Assembly (NCBI GenBank): GCA_017443895.1
Contig: JAFSXU010000004.1
Location: 1-64,000 of the forward strand
DNA from: Clostridia bacterium
Lineage (GTDB): Bacteria > Bacillota > Clostridia > UBA1381
Direction: 5' to 3'
Length of the DNA: 64,000 nucleotides
Shown here: piece after piece, positions 53,959 through 62,725 of the stretch
Layout of the letters: each line of letters begins with the position of its first letter
How positions within the stretch are numbered: position 1 is the stretch's first letter
The notes under the pieces: model-generated
What the model was told of the DNA's origin: nothing
Seen by the model: the letters and a program-made list of their open reading frames with translations, nothing else
Database searches by the model: none
Translations under genes and position numbers: made by a program

Positions 53959-56336
53959 AATTTTAACCTCCCGTATTTTGTTTGTATTCTGCTAAATTCC
54001 TCTAAGATAGGCTTTGATATAAGCCAGAGGAATATAAATGTACCTACAGCGTGTATCAAATCAAACGGTATGCCGAGCGCATAAACCGACATTATAAGCT
54101 CCTTTGTTATTACCTCATTATACATTAAAACCGTTGATAGGTTCATGACCGCACCGTATATTAAAAACACCAAAACCGCACCGATAATTGATATTGTATG
54201 TTTTCTGCATTTTATAAGACCACTGTTAAAAATCAGTCCGGAGCAAAGTCCAATTCCGCCCATTGCAAGCATTTGCCAAGGCGTCCACGGTCCTTGCCCG
54301 AAAAAGAAATTTGAAACAAACACGCCCATAGCACCGACTATAAACCCCGATGTAGGTCCCAATGCAATGCCCGATACTATAACCACCGCCGCCATGGGCT
54401 TTACCTGCGGTATAAAATAAAACAGCACTCTTGACAAGCCTGCAATTACCGTCATACTTGATGTAACAGTAATGCCCCTTGCGCCAAGACGCTTTTTTTC
54501 AAACCCTGCAAAATAGGGTATCATACTTTCAAGTATTACAAGCATGGATATTATATAATATTTTCTGTCCCCCAATACCCTGTTTCCGACAAATACGGTA
54601 ATGACGCATAAGATCATGGATATTATAAAATACGGTATAAGTCTTTTTACATCCTTTTTATTATCAAACTCTACGCTCATATCAGTCTTTAAAATCCCGC
54701 CTGCCACACTCTTACTCTTTGGCGGAGTGTAATTTGCTATTTTAAATTCCGTATCTTTTTGATTAACCTTACCGCCAAGCGCCTTTATAACCTCATCAAC
54801 CGTTATTGCGTCGGGGATTTTATCCCTTGCAATCCTGTTTGCATCGGTGGTATAAAAGGTATTGTTTCTAAAAAACGAATGAGTTTTTGAAACACTCACA
54901 ATTGCGCCGTCAAAGAGCATGGCGCACCTTTGGGACACCTCGGCGCAAAACTCGGTATCATGGCTTACTATAACGATTGTTTTTCCGTTGTTTGAAAGAG
55001 TTTTTAAAATGTGTACAAGCTCCCGTTTAAATTCCGCATCAAAGCCCTTTGTCGGCTCATCAAGCAATAATATATCCCGATTGAGTAACAGCACCTTTGC
55101 AAGAGCGAGCTTTTGCATTTGACCTCCCGATATATCGTATGGGTGCGCTCGCAAAATGTCACCAAGTCCCAAAAGAGAGACTACATAATCAATATCACAC
55201 GATATTTCTCTTAGCTCATCATACACCGTCTTTTTTGTAAACAGATTTTTTACATCCTGCATAAGATATGATACCGTGCTTTCTACCACACACTTACCGC
55301 GATATTGCTTGTTTATTCCTGATATGACACCCAAAAGCGTGGATTTTCCTGCGCCGTTACCTCCCATAACAGAGAGTATCTCGCCCCTATATACATCAAG
55401 GCTTAAGTTTTTAAGTACATCACGGGCATTTTTATCATATTTAAAATATATGTTTTTAAGCTGTATCTGAGGCTCTGTATTTATATCCGTATCTGAGATT
55501 TTAATATCCGATACATTCATTTTATCAAGCCATGCTCTGCCCTCGCCGACTGTTACGGGACACTCGTATTCATTTTCCACACCTGCCCAAATTTGCATAG
55601 CCTGTGGGAAACCCAAAAACATAGAGCTCATATTATCACGGAGATATTTGGCACATTCCTTTATTTTGCCGATAAATTCCACTCTGCCCTCATCCATAAG
55701 GCATATTCTGTCGCACCTGTGCGCAAGGCGGGAAAGTCTGTGCTCGGCTAAGACTACCGTTATTCCAAGCTCTTTATTTATCCTGCACACCAAATCAATA
55801 AGCCTGTCCGCCATAAGCGGATCAAGCTGTGAGGTTGGCTCGTCAAGAAGCAGTATATCGGGATTTGTGCACATAAGCGATGCAAGATTTAAAATTTGCA
55901 GTTCACCGCCCGATAATTCATTTGTGTTTTTGTAAAACCACTCCTCGATCCCGAAAAACTGCGCCACCTCAGAAACTCGTCTCCGTATCTCGCCCTGACT
56001 ATATCCAAGGCTTTCAAGTCCGAATGCAAGCTCATGATACACCTTATCCGTAACAATTTGGCTTTTGGCGTTCTGCATAACGATTGCAATTTTGCTTGCT
56101 TCATCATACCTTGATAATGTGTTTATATCCTCGCCAAACACCAATACCTCGCCCGACACCTTGCCGTTTGGGCGGATTGTGTGTTTTAGCTGTCTTAAAA
56201 GCGTTGATTTCCCCGAGCCTGATTTTCCGTACAGGAGCAGTAGTTCGCCGCGAGCTACAGTCATATCAATGTCACGCAGACTAAATTTATCGGGATATTC
56301 AAAGCTAAAATTTGAAAATTCTATCGCCTTTTCCAT
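53955..56336 (-). CDS. Fused ECF transporter: two ABC ATPases plus S component (EcfA-EcfA-CblT-like)
   Basis: A 793-aa three-module protein. Module 1 (about 1-255) is an EcfA ATPase: Walker A GKSGSGKST, signature LSGGELQ, Walker B ILLLDEPTSQLDP. Module 2 (about 290-490) is a second ATPase: GGNGAGKST, ISGGQMQ, ILLLDEPTKGFDAE. Module 3 (about 575-793) is a six-helix membrane domain with FFFGQGPWTPWQMLAMGG, resembling S components of the CblT group, which were predicted from B12-riboswitch control to import cobalamin or its lower-ligand precursor. EcfA chains and S proteins are normally separate. The gene overlaps ecfT by 16 bp. Corrinoid specificity is inferred from the operon, not from binding residues. 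Confidence 0.9.
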   Translation of the reverse strand: MEKAIEFSNFSFEYPDKFSLRDIDMTVARGELLLLYGKSGSGKSTLLRQLKHTIRPNGKVSGEVLVFGEDINTLSRYDEASKIAIVMQNAKSQIVTDKVYHELAFGLESLGYSQGEIRRRVSEVAQFFGIEEWFYKNTNELSGGELQILNLASLMCTNPDILLLDEPTSQLDPLMADRLIDLVCRINKELGITVVLAEHRLSRLAHRCDRICLMDEGRVEFIGKIKECAKYLRDNMSSMFLGFPQAMQIWAGVENEYECPVTVGEGRAWLDKMNVSDIKISDTDINTEPQIQLKNIYFKYDKNARDVLKNLSLDVYRGEILSVMGGNGAGKSTLLGVISGINKQYRGKCVVESTVSYLMQDVKNLFTKKTVYDELREISCDIDYVVSLLGLGDILRAHPYDISGGQMQKLALAKVLLLNRDILLLDEPTKGFDAEFKRELVHILKTLSNNGKTIVIVSHDTEFCAEVSQRCAMLFDGAIVSVSKTHSFFRNNTFYTTDANRIARDKIPDAITVDEVIKALGGKVNQKDTEFKIANYTPPKSKSVAGGILKTDMSVEFDNKKDVKRLIPYFIISMILCVITVFVGNRVLGDRKYYIISMLVILESMIPYFAGFEKKRLGARGITVTSSMTVIAGLSRVLFYFIPQVKPMAAVVIVSGIALGPTSGFIVGAMGVFVSNFFFGQGPWTPWQMLAMGGIGLCSGLIFNSGLIKCRKHTISIIGAVLVFLIYGAVMNLSTVLMYNEVITKELIMSVYALGIPFDLIHAVGTFIFLWLISKPILEEFSRIQTKYGRLKL

Positions 56337-57199
56337 ATTATAGCCTCCGTAAAATCAATAATTATCGGTATGGCGCATAAAATTGCATACATGGTATATG
56401 CAAGATAGGAAAATATACCGATGTTTGTATATACACACGGGAAATATACAAAGTCTATTATACCAAATGCTTTAGACACCAAAACCGCAGTTAAAAGCAT
56501 TAAAATCACAACAAGGCACACCGTATCACGGTATGTAAACTCAAAAACGGAAAATGCCGTTCTTTTTACCGTTGCATAACCCCTTGCATACATACTGTCG
56601 GCAGTGTCAACCGATTCTTCCAAGGTTCTGTTTACCAATACATTCAACACCGAAGCCATATTCTTTACTCTATCGGCAATACTGCCTTGATAAACCGATT
56701 TCCCTATTGCAGTTTGGGCGTTTATAATGCTTTTTCCCTCGTTTAAGAGCTTTGGGAAAAATCTCATGGACATGGTAAAGAGCATTGATATTTTGGGCAC
56801 AGCCCTGCCGAATAAATACGCAATTTTATCGCTTGTTATTATCACATTAAAGCAGGAAAACCAGCATATAACACATATAAGCATTACACCCTCACACATT
56901 CCAAATAGGATTGACTCAAGCGTAAGCGGATTACCGTTTGAAAAATATGCTATCACCGTTTGTCCGTTATGGTTAAATAACGGATTTAATACCGCCGTAA
57001 AAACTGCTAAAATTACGGCATATTTTAAGCTTTGCCTAAGCCTTTTGCCTGCTGTTAAAAGTCCGTAGCTAACGGCACAAACAAGCGATATTAAAAGCAG
57101 TATCGGGTTAAACCAAAGCATGGTAAGAATTAAAACCGATACAAAGTATACAAAGCTCACAATCGGATTTAATTTATAGAAAGCATCTACCTTGTTCAC
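56321..57199 (-). CDS. ecfT: ECF transporter transmembrane coupling protein EcfT (CbiQ family)
   Basis: Couples ATP hydrolysis by the EcfA modules to toppling of the S component. The 292-aa protein has several N-terminal membrane helices, a cytoplasmic coupling region with the Ala-Arg-Gly motif in DSMYARGY (second coupling helix) and a further hydrophobic C-terminus. The first coupling helix, normally similar, is less clear. Start is GTG with AGGAGG upstream. With the fusion protein downstream it completes a dedicated group I ECF transporter rather than a shared one. Confidence 0.93.
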   Translation of the reverse strand: MNKVDAFYKLNPIVSFVYFVSVLILTMLWFNPILLLISLVCAVSYGLLTAGKRLRQSLKYAVILAVFTAVLNPLFNHNGQTVIAYFSNGNPLTLESILFGMCEGVMLICVICWFSCFNVIITSDKIAYLFGRAVPKISMLFTMSMRFFPKLLNEGKSIINAQTAIGKSVYQGSIADRVKNMASVLNVLVNRTLEESVDTADSMYARGYATVKRTAFSVFEFTYRDTVCLVVILMLLTAVLVSKAFGIIDFVYFPCVYTNIGIFSYLAYTMYAILCAIPIIIDFTEAIIWKRR

Positions 57200-57208
57200 G
57201 ACTACCTC

Positions 57209-57982
57209 CTACTTAAACTCTTTCGTATCTCCTATGTCTTTGCCTAAGTTACAAGTATATAAAAAACATATATCATCACCGTTTTTAACCTTGTACTGCG
57301 AGGAGCTGTAGCCCGGAAATTCACCGTTTACCGAATACATCCACCCCGACAGTTGTCCGCAGTCAAATTCGTACAGATTATTTATGCCCTCAATATAAAT
57401 GGAATTATAGGCAGGGGTCTTTGAAAATTCAAGATGAATTTTATTCTCCCTTGTTATCCGTTTTAATACATCAAATACCGTTTCGTTATCTTGTATCTCT
57501 GTCTGTGTTTTTGCCAGAATTATTCCGTCCCTTGGCACAAGCCCCGCTTTTTCGGGCTTTAGCTTGTCAAGGTTATCATTTACCGTGTGGCAATCAATAC
57601 TTATTGTGCAGCATTGCTCGTTTTTATCGTTGTTAGCTTCACCGCTATCATATATATCTTTATCAACAACAGCATCAGGCTCTTTCTCATTATCCTCTCC
57701 ATTTACTGTTGTTTCTTCTTTAACATTTTCAATCTGTTTTTCGGTTTCACTTTTGCCGTCTTTTGGTTTTTCTGTCGGCTCGGATGCTTGTTCTTCCTTT
57801 TGAGTATGCTTATTAAAAGCAGTGTTTTGATGTTTTTCTGCTTTTGGGATTTGGTATTCTCTGTTATCAACCGTTTGGTTAAAGCCTGCAAAGCACCACA
57901 CGATTGATATTATAAGCATAATAATTATCGCACCCATTATAGGGATATGATATTTTTTAAATATATCCTTTAATCGTTCCAT
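57209..57982 (-). CDS. Membrane-anchored DUF4430 (transcobalamin C-terminal-like) protein
   Basis: A 257-aa protein with an N-terminal transmembrane anchor (about 13-33), a long Lys/Glu/Asn-rich extracellular tether (about 40-125) and a DUF4430 domain (about 130-250) with the diagnostic SGWMYSVNGEFPGYSSSQY and KNGDDICFLYTC. In animal transcobalamin and intrinsic factor this beta fold covers one face of the corrinoid. The tether would let the domain reach through the wall to hand ligand to the ECF transporter encoded by the next two genes. The start overlaps the SLH-barrel gene by 13 bp. Corrinoid binding is inferred. Confidence 0.88.
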   Translation of the reverse strand: MERLKDIFKKYHIPIMGAIIIMLIISIVWCFAGFNQTVDNREYQIPKAEKHQNTAFNKHTQKEEQASEPTEKPKDGKSETEKQIENVKEETTVNGEDNEKEPDAVVDKDIYDSGEANNDKNEQCCTISIDCHTVNDNLDKLKPEKAGLVPRDGIILAKTQTEIQDNETVFDVLKRITRENKIHLEFSKTPAYNSIYIEGINNLYEFDCGQLSGWMYSVNGEFPGYSSSQYKVKNGDDICFLYTCNLGKDIGDTKEFK

Positions 57983-59394
57983 AAAATTCTTGAAACCGCC
58001 CTTGCCGCCTCAATTCGGGTTGCGCCCGTTCTTGGGGCTATAGTATCACTTGCATTGAATAAATTATTTATATAACAGTATGCAACAGCCTCCCTTGCCC
58101 AGTCCGAAACTTGGCTAAAGTCGGCATATTTTTCTATACCGTCATAGTTTTTAACTTCTGTGTCAATACCAAAATAGTTACAAAGCCTTGTAAGCATAAT
58201 TGCAAGCTCTTCTTTTTTGATATTGCCGTTTGGATTAAATCTTGTTTTGGTTACACCTTGTACAATCCCGTACATTGCCGCAGTGTTTACGCTAATCCTG
58301 AACCAATCGTCATTTGAAACATCGCTAAAATAGTTTGTGCTTGGCAAATCAAGCGTGTTTTTTGTTGACATTGCACGAACCATTATAGCTGTCATTTCCG
58401 CTCTTGTAAGATGGGTATCGGGCGAGAATTTAACATCTGTTTTTCCGTTTATAACGCCCTTTTTATACAGCATAGCAAGCGCTTTTGTGTCCGCATCCAA
58501 AACATCTATAAACGGGCATATACCAAAGCTCTCATTATCAGATGTACGCTTTATGCCATCCCTCATATCATACAAGCTGTTTTTGTTGTTTTCGTATCTG
58601 TTAAGCGCAACAAGCGCAAGCGTTCCCTGCTCCGTTGCCATTGCATTTTTCTCACCGTCCATGGTATGCAAAAAATATCCGTCCTTATAGTATTTCATAA
58701 GCTCGGTTACATACCTGTCAGGTATCATATTAAGCGCGCAAAATGCAATAACCGTCTGCGCCGCACTCTCGGAGCTTTCAATTTTAGCATCATTTATGTA
58801 GTTTACAGCCTTAACTACAGTGTCACCTACCCTATTATCGTCTTTATAAAAGGACAGTGCCTGTAACGCCATTGCGGTTACATCAACATCTGAGCTATCC
58901 TCCATAAGTCCGAAACCGCCGTCATTATGCTGTGAATTTATAATATAGTCTAAATACCTGTCTTTAACATCGCTTTGCGTGGTTTTTGAGTTTAGGGCAA
59001 TAAGCGCAAATATTGCACCGTTTATCCCCTGGGACACTACCGCGTCATAGTCAAAAAGCTTTTCTTCTATTCCCATAGTATCCTCGCCTATGGCGTTTAT
59101 CGCAAGGATAAGTCTTGAATAATCTGTGTATCTTGATACATTACTGTTTTTAATAAAGTCCTTTACCCTGCTATAATAGCTATCATAATACGGTCTATTG
59201 ACCGCCATATCGCCTCTTGATATGGCAATAACCGCCCAATCTCCGCCGATTGAAGAAACATCGGGCTTTTGGTTATCCTCCAAAAGCAAAGAAAGAGCCT
59301 GTGATAATGTATCGTTTTTTTCATACTCTGTGGCATTTACATTTACCGTAAGCATTACAAAAACACATAAGAATACAGCTATTCTCTTTAACAT
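57970..59394 (-). CDS. Surface alpha/alpha-barrel protein with three SLH domains
   Basis: A 474-aa exported protein: signal peptide (about 1-22), an alpha/alpha barrel of prenyltransferase/squalene-cyclase-like repeats (about 40-285; YIINSQHNDGGFGLMEDSSD with VDVTAMALQALSFY), then three S-layer homology domains (about 310-474; LTRAEMTAIMVRAM, IKKEELAIMLTRLC, TRIEAARAVSRIL). The barrel is the fold that forms the alpha domain of intrinsic factor and transcobalamin; nothing suggests terpene chemistry. SLH domains would pin it to the wall. Start ATG at 59394 with GAGGAG upstream. It follows the DUF4430 protein closely, consistent with a split two-domain corrinoid binder. Confidence 0.9.
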   Translation of the reverse strand: MLKRIAVFLCVFVMLTVNVNATEYEKNDTLSQALSLLLEDNQKPDVSSIGGDWAVIAISRGDMAVNRPYYDSYYSRVKDFIKNSNVSRYTDYSRLILAINAIGEDTMGIEEKLFDYDAVVSQGINGAIFALIALNSKTTQSDVKDRYLDYIINSQHNDGGFGLMEDSSDVDVTAMALQALSFYKDDNRVGDTVVKAVNYINDAKIESSESAAQTVIAFCALNMIPDRYVTELMKYYKDGYFLHTMDGEKNAMATEQGTLALVALNRYENNKNSLYDMRDGIKRTSDNESFGICPFIDVLDADTKALAMLYKKGVINGKTDVKFSPDTHLTRAEMTAIMVRAMSTKNTLDLPSTNYFSDVSNDDWFRISVNTAAMYGIVQGVTKTRFNPNGNIKKEELAIMLTRLCNYFGIDTEVKNYDGIEKYADFSQVSDWAREAVAYCYINNLFNASDTIAPRTGATRIEAARAVSRILWND

Positions 59395-59414
59395 TATCAC
59401 CAGCTCCTCATATT

Positions 59415-60359
59415 TTACCATTCTATATACTCTGCCAAATCATCGCCGTATGCGCAGGTATATATAATCTCCACCCTGTCGCCGTCCTGTAGCTTGTAAC
59501 CGCCTACAGGTGCCATGGGCACCTCGCCGTTTACTCTATACATCCAGCCCGACTGGCGGTTTACAAATTTATATGTTGCATTCGGATTTAGCTTAACATT
59601 GTAGTATTCGCCTATTATGCCGATAGCCCTTACATAATTACTGTCGCCCACGACCTCTAAATCGTTATCAGACGCCGCAAGCATCAGAGCATCATATACC
59701 GTCATACCCTCTTCAAGCTCGTATTGAACAGCCCTTGACATAATACCGTTTGGAGGCAGATTTTCCCAAATATCCTCGGTTGAATCATCATTTGTTATTG
59801 CGTTTCTGCAATCTATGACAAGCGCATAACAGCCTTCATGTATTTTAACCTTTTCAATGCCGTTTGTTGCCGCAACCTTTGGTCGCTCTGCCACCTCAGG
59901 GGTTGGCTCGGGAGTAGGCTCAGGCGTTACTTCGGTATCCTGCTCCGCCTTTGGGGTGGCAGCCGGTTTTGTAACCGTTCCGCCTCCTCCGCCTCCGCCC
60001 GATGTTCCCGTATTGGGCCTTGGTGTCGGCACGGGTGTTGGGGTTACGGTCGGTGTAGGTGTGGGAACATACGGGGACAGGACAGGTGTTATATAACTGC
60101 CGTTTTCCATATCCCACACACGGACACTCACACTGTTGTCGGGCATGGAAATTTCCGCCCCTTTTGTGCCCTCTTTTACTATTCTTGCACCGCACAGCCT
60201 GTTACTGTCATCATAAAATGACAGCACTATCACGCTCTTATCAGTTTTTGCAATAATATTATTTTCGTTGGTTATGTAGAATAAATCTTCCGCAAGTGAC
60301 ACTGTACCCTGAAAAATCAGGGCAAGTGTCATTATTAAGCTAAGTATAATTTTTTTCAT
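59415..60359 (-). CDS. Exported DUF4430 protein with Pro/Thr and poly-Gly linker
   Basis: A 314-aa secreted protein: signal peptide (about 1-23), a short beta domain (about 25-95), a low-complexity linker (about 97-165: PTPTPTVTPTPVPTP, a run of seven Gly, then EPTPEPTPE), and a C-terminal DUF4430 domain (about 175-310) with EGMTVYDALMLAA, SGWMYRVNGEVP and KLQDGDRVEIIYTC. It matches the transcobalamin beta-domain family. The linker looks like a wall-spanning spacer. It lies 17 bp after the barrel protein gene and ends 21 bp before the SLH-barrel start. Its role as a corrinoid-binding half-site is inferred. Confidence 0.9.
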   Translation of the reverse strand: MKKIILSLIMTLALIFQGTVSLAEDLFYITNENNIIAKTDKSVIVLSFYDDSNRLCGARIVKEGTKGAEISMPDNSVSVRVWDMENGSYITPVLSPYVPTPTPTVTPTPVPTPRPNTGTSGGGGGGGTVTKPAATPKAEQDTEVTPEPTPEPTPEVAERPKVAATNGIEKVKIHEGCYALVIDCRNAITNDDSTEDIWENLPPNGIMSRAVQYELEEGMTVYDALMLAASDNDLEVVGDSNYVRAIGIIGEYYNVKLNPNATYKFVNRQSGWMYRVNGEVPMAPVGGYKLQDGDRVEIIYTCAYGDDLAEYIEW

Positions 60360-60376
60360 TATTCACTCCGATATAA

Positions 60377-62167
60377 TTATTTAATATTGAATACTACAGG
60401 TTTTTGGTTGCTTTCCCAAAGCATTACCTTACCGCCGTCAAACTCGGGCTTAAAGTAGTTTAAGCTACCCATTTTAAGGTCAAATGCGTTATTGAAATAC
60501 ACCTTATCAAGTGTTCCGTTTTCGTTATATTTAACGCTTATTGCCGTTACGGTATCGTTTTTCGGCGCAGATACGCTGTAACCGCCGTCATTATGCGATT
60601 TTATGGATACTGTATCAGCCGTATCTGACATATCGTAGAGTGCAGTGTCATTATGTATCGCTCTCTTATGTGATGCAAGAGCATATAAAGCCTGCTGGCG
60701 TGTAATTGTTGCGTTCCACTGTGATGTAAAGCCGTTCTCGCTGTCATAATAGCTTAACATCTTTTCAAAATACTTGCTTGAATCAAGCCCCAGCGTATTA
60801 TATGCAATAACAACCTGCGCATTTGCTTCAACGCCTGTTATGTCCGTTTTTTCTATAAGGGCAATACAGCCGTCTATCATAGCCTGTACCTTTTCATCAT
60901 TTCTGTATTTTGCAAGCGCCTGAATTGCAATTGCGGTTGTGTCGATATCGGCGTATGTTGCACCGCCCCAGCTATAACCGTAACCACCGCCCTCGAGCTG
61001 TGAGCTTATTATATAGTCAATAAGCCTTTGTCTTGTGTTTTGGTCGCTTGCATCGCCAATATCCGCAAAATCCAAACTTTTGGCGTCCATTGCGATAAGC
61101 GCATACATTGCCTGTGATACATAAGAGCCTTTTGAGGTGTCGTATGATGAAAGCACCTCAATAAATTCTTGCGGAACCTCAAGCCCGAGCGCAGATAATG
61201 CAATAACTACCCTGTCATAATCGTTTGCGCCTGTCATTTTACCGTTTTGATATGCATCCGTTACAGAATTATAATATTTTTCCTTGTCCGCATCGCTTAT
61301 TGCATATCCGCCTCTTGCAAGTCCTAAAATATTCCACTCCTCGCCGAATACAAACGAGGTTTCAAGCTGTGTGGCAGTTTTATCATATGGGTCAATTACC
61401 TCCACCGTAAACGGGGACAAAATCACAGGTAAGCCCTGCACTGTTTCACCCATAAATGAGAGTGTATATGTTCCTACCTTATCAAATGTAACGGTTATGT
61501 TTCCATCCTCATCGGTAAAGGCTTTTTCATCAACCAAAACGGGGACATTGCTCTTGATATATGCAAGCTGAATATCCTCAACCCCTGCATACGGAGTTTC
61601 CCAACCAAACATTGTACCCTGCGCATTTAAAACAGTTTTCTCGCCCTTTATAGCCTTTATGTCGTTATGCGGTACATATACATCCATATAATTTTCCGTA
61701 TCGGCATAGAAGAAAATTTCAAGCTTGTCGCCGTTTTCTATTTTTGTATACGGTGTATACAGGTTTTTGGTATTGTGCGCATAGCTAAAGCCTGCGCCAA
61801 GTCCGAACATGTTCGAGAAAAATCCGTTGCTTATGGCAATGTAGTCGCCTGCTGTTTCCAAATTAAAGTCCGCACCGTACATTTCCTCGTTAAGCTTTAC
61901 CATTGCGTCAATTACCGAAACGCCGTCCTTGACGGTATCTGAAAAGCCAAAGCTCTCCGCCTCATTTGATAAAACGCTTAATTCATCACACATAAGCATA
62001 AATGCCGCATCATCCGTTGCGTATCCGCTCGTTGACACATACGCTGAAATTTTTGCCTCTGTCGGCTCACTTACCTCATTGTCCGCAAATGCGACAAAAA
62101 CAGGTGTTGTTACACCCATTATTGCAGATAGGATACCTGCAATACCTCTTTTTAACATTTTTTTCAT
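60377..62167 (-). CDS. Intrinsic-factor-like exported protein: DUF4430-like plus alpha/alpha barrel
   Basis: First structural gene of the cobalamin-riboswitch operon, 596 aa. It has a signal peptide (about 1-28), a DUF4430-like domain (about 75-157; GVSVIDAMVKLNEE and IENGDKLEIFFYAD), an Ig-like stretch (about 200-270), an alpha/alpha barrel (about 275-505; DYIISSQLEGGGYGYSW, IDTTAIAIQALAKY) and a beta-rich tail. Intrinsic factor and transcobalamin combine the same two folds in the opposite order. With B12 control and a downstream ECF importer, corrinoid capture is the natural inference. No SLH or sortase motif is visible, so retention may depend on partners. A strong AGGAGG supports the start. 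Confidence 0.9.
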   Translation of the reverse strand: MKKMLKRGIAGILSAIMGVTTPVFVAFADNEVSEPTEAKISAYVSTSGYATDDAAFMLMCDELSVLSNEAESFGFSDTVKDGVSVIDAMVKLNEEMYGADFNLETAGDYIAISNGFFSNMFGLGAGFSYAHNTKNLYTPYTKIENGDKLEIFFYADTENYMDVYVPHNDIKAIKGEKTVLNAQGTMFGWETPYAGVEDIQLAYIKSNVPVLVDEKAFTDEDGNITVTFDKVGTYTLSFMGETVQGLPVILSPFTVEVIDPYDKTATQLETSFVFGEEWNILGLARGGYAISDADKEKYYNSVTDAYQNGKMTGANDYDRVVIALSALGLEVPQEFIEVLSSYDTSKGSYVSQAMYALIAMDAKSLDFADIGDASDQNTRQRLIDYIISSQLEGGGYGYSWGGATYADIDTTAIAIQALAKYRNDEKVQAMIDGCIALIEKTDITGVEANAQVVIAYNTLGLDSSKYFEKMLSYYDSENGFTSQWNATITRQQALYALASHKRAIHNDTALYDMSDTADTVSIKSHNDGGYSVSAPKNDTVTAISVKYNENGTLDKVYFNNAFDLKMGSLNYFKPEFDGGKVMLWESNQKPVVFNIK

Positions 62168-62231
62168 TACTTTTTCCTCCTGTGAAACATTTTTTATTTG
62201 CGTTATAGGAAAATGTTAAAGCCTATAATGC

Positions 62232-62257
62232 AAAAAATCTGTCCCACAGAGACAGAT
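62232..62257 (-). terminator. Terminator of the cobalamin riboswitch expression platform
   Basis: Minus strand: ATCTGTC pairs with GACAGAT around TCTGTGG, followed by TTTTTT, 65 bp before the first operon gene. B12 binding would favour it and shut off the operon. Confidence 0.82.
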
Positions 62258-62330
62258 AAGCAAAAAACAGCTAAGATATATAATCTTAACTACCTCCTGT
62301 TTTTCAAATCCCTGTGAAAATCAGTTTTAC

Positions 62331-62500
62331 TTCTTGCAAATCGGTCTTCCGGCTCAGCTTCATTGCGTGTTTTGCCTTCCCAATTTCTCAGTGGCATAAT
62401 TAAAACACACTCCGCATTACGGCAGCAAGGACTGCGTGGGATTTACACCCATCTTCCCATGGGCGCTTTATTTTTATAAACGCACCGACAACTTATTTAA
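62331..62500 (-). ncRNA. Cobalamin riboswitch
   Basis: Minus strand contains the class hallmarks in order: GGGAAGATGGGTGTAAATCCC, with CGCAGTCCTTGCTGCCGTAAT-type core (key: TGCTGCCGTAA), a peripheral arm, GCCACTG, GGGAAGGC and the B12 box AGCCGGAAGACC. It controls the seven-gene corrinoid capture/import operon through the terminator at 62232. From the aptamer to 62725 I see no gene. Confidence 0.96.
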
Positions 62501-62725
62501 GATGCCCTAATTTGCAAAAACTCGGCATAAAAACCGTAATTCTTACACCTTCATATATGATACCATACTTACTACTTAAAAGCAAGCATAATTTATCCTT
62601 GTTTTTACTATTTTTATCCTATCCCGAACCCATACAAACCTTGACAAGAGAGACATTTTGTGCTACCCTAATATTACAGAATTACGACAGGTGTTTACTC
62701 TTATTTTTTGAAATGAGGAGCCGAT

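Noticed and set aside
57970-62167. Terpene cyclase or prenyltransferase enzymes suggested by the alpha/alpha repeats
   Set aside because: Both proteins are exported, lack the DxDD and DDxxD-type catalytic motifs I would expect, and sit in a B12-regulated operon with DUF4430 and transporter genes.
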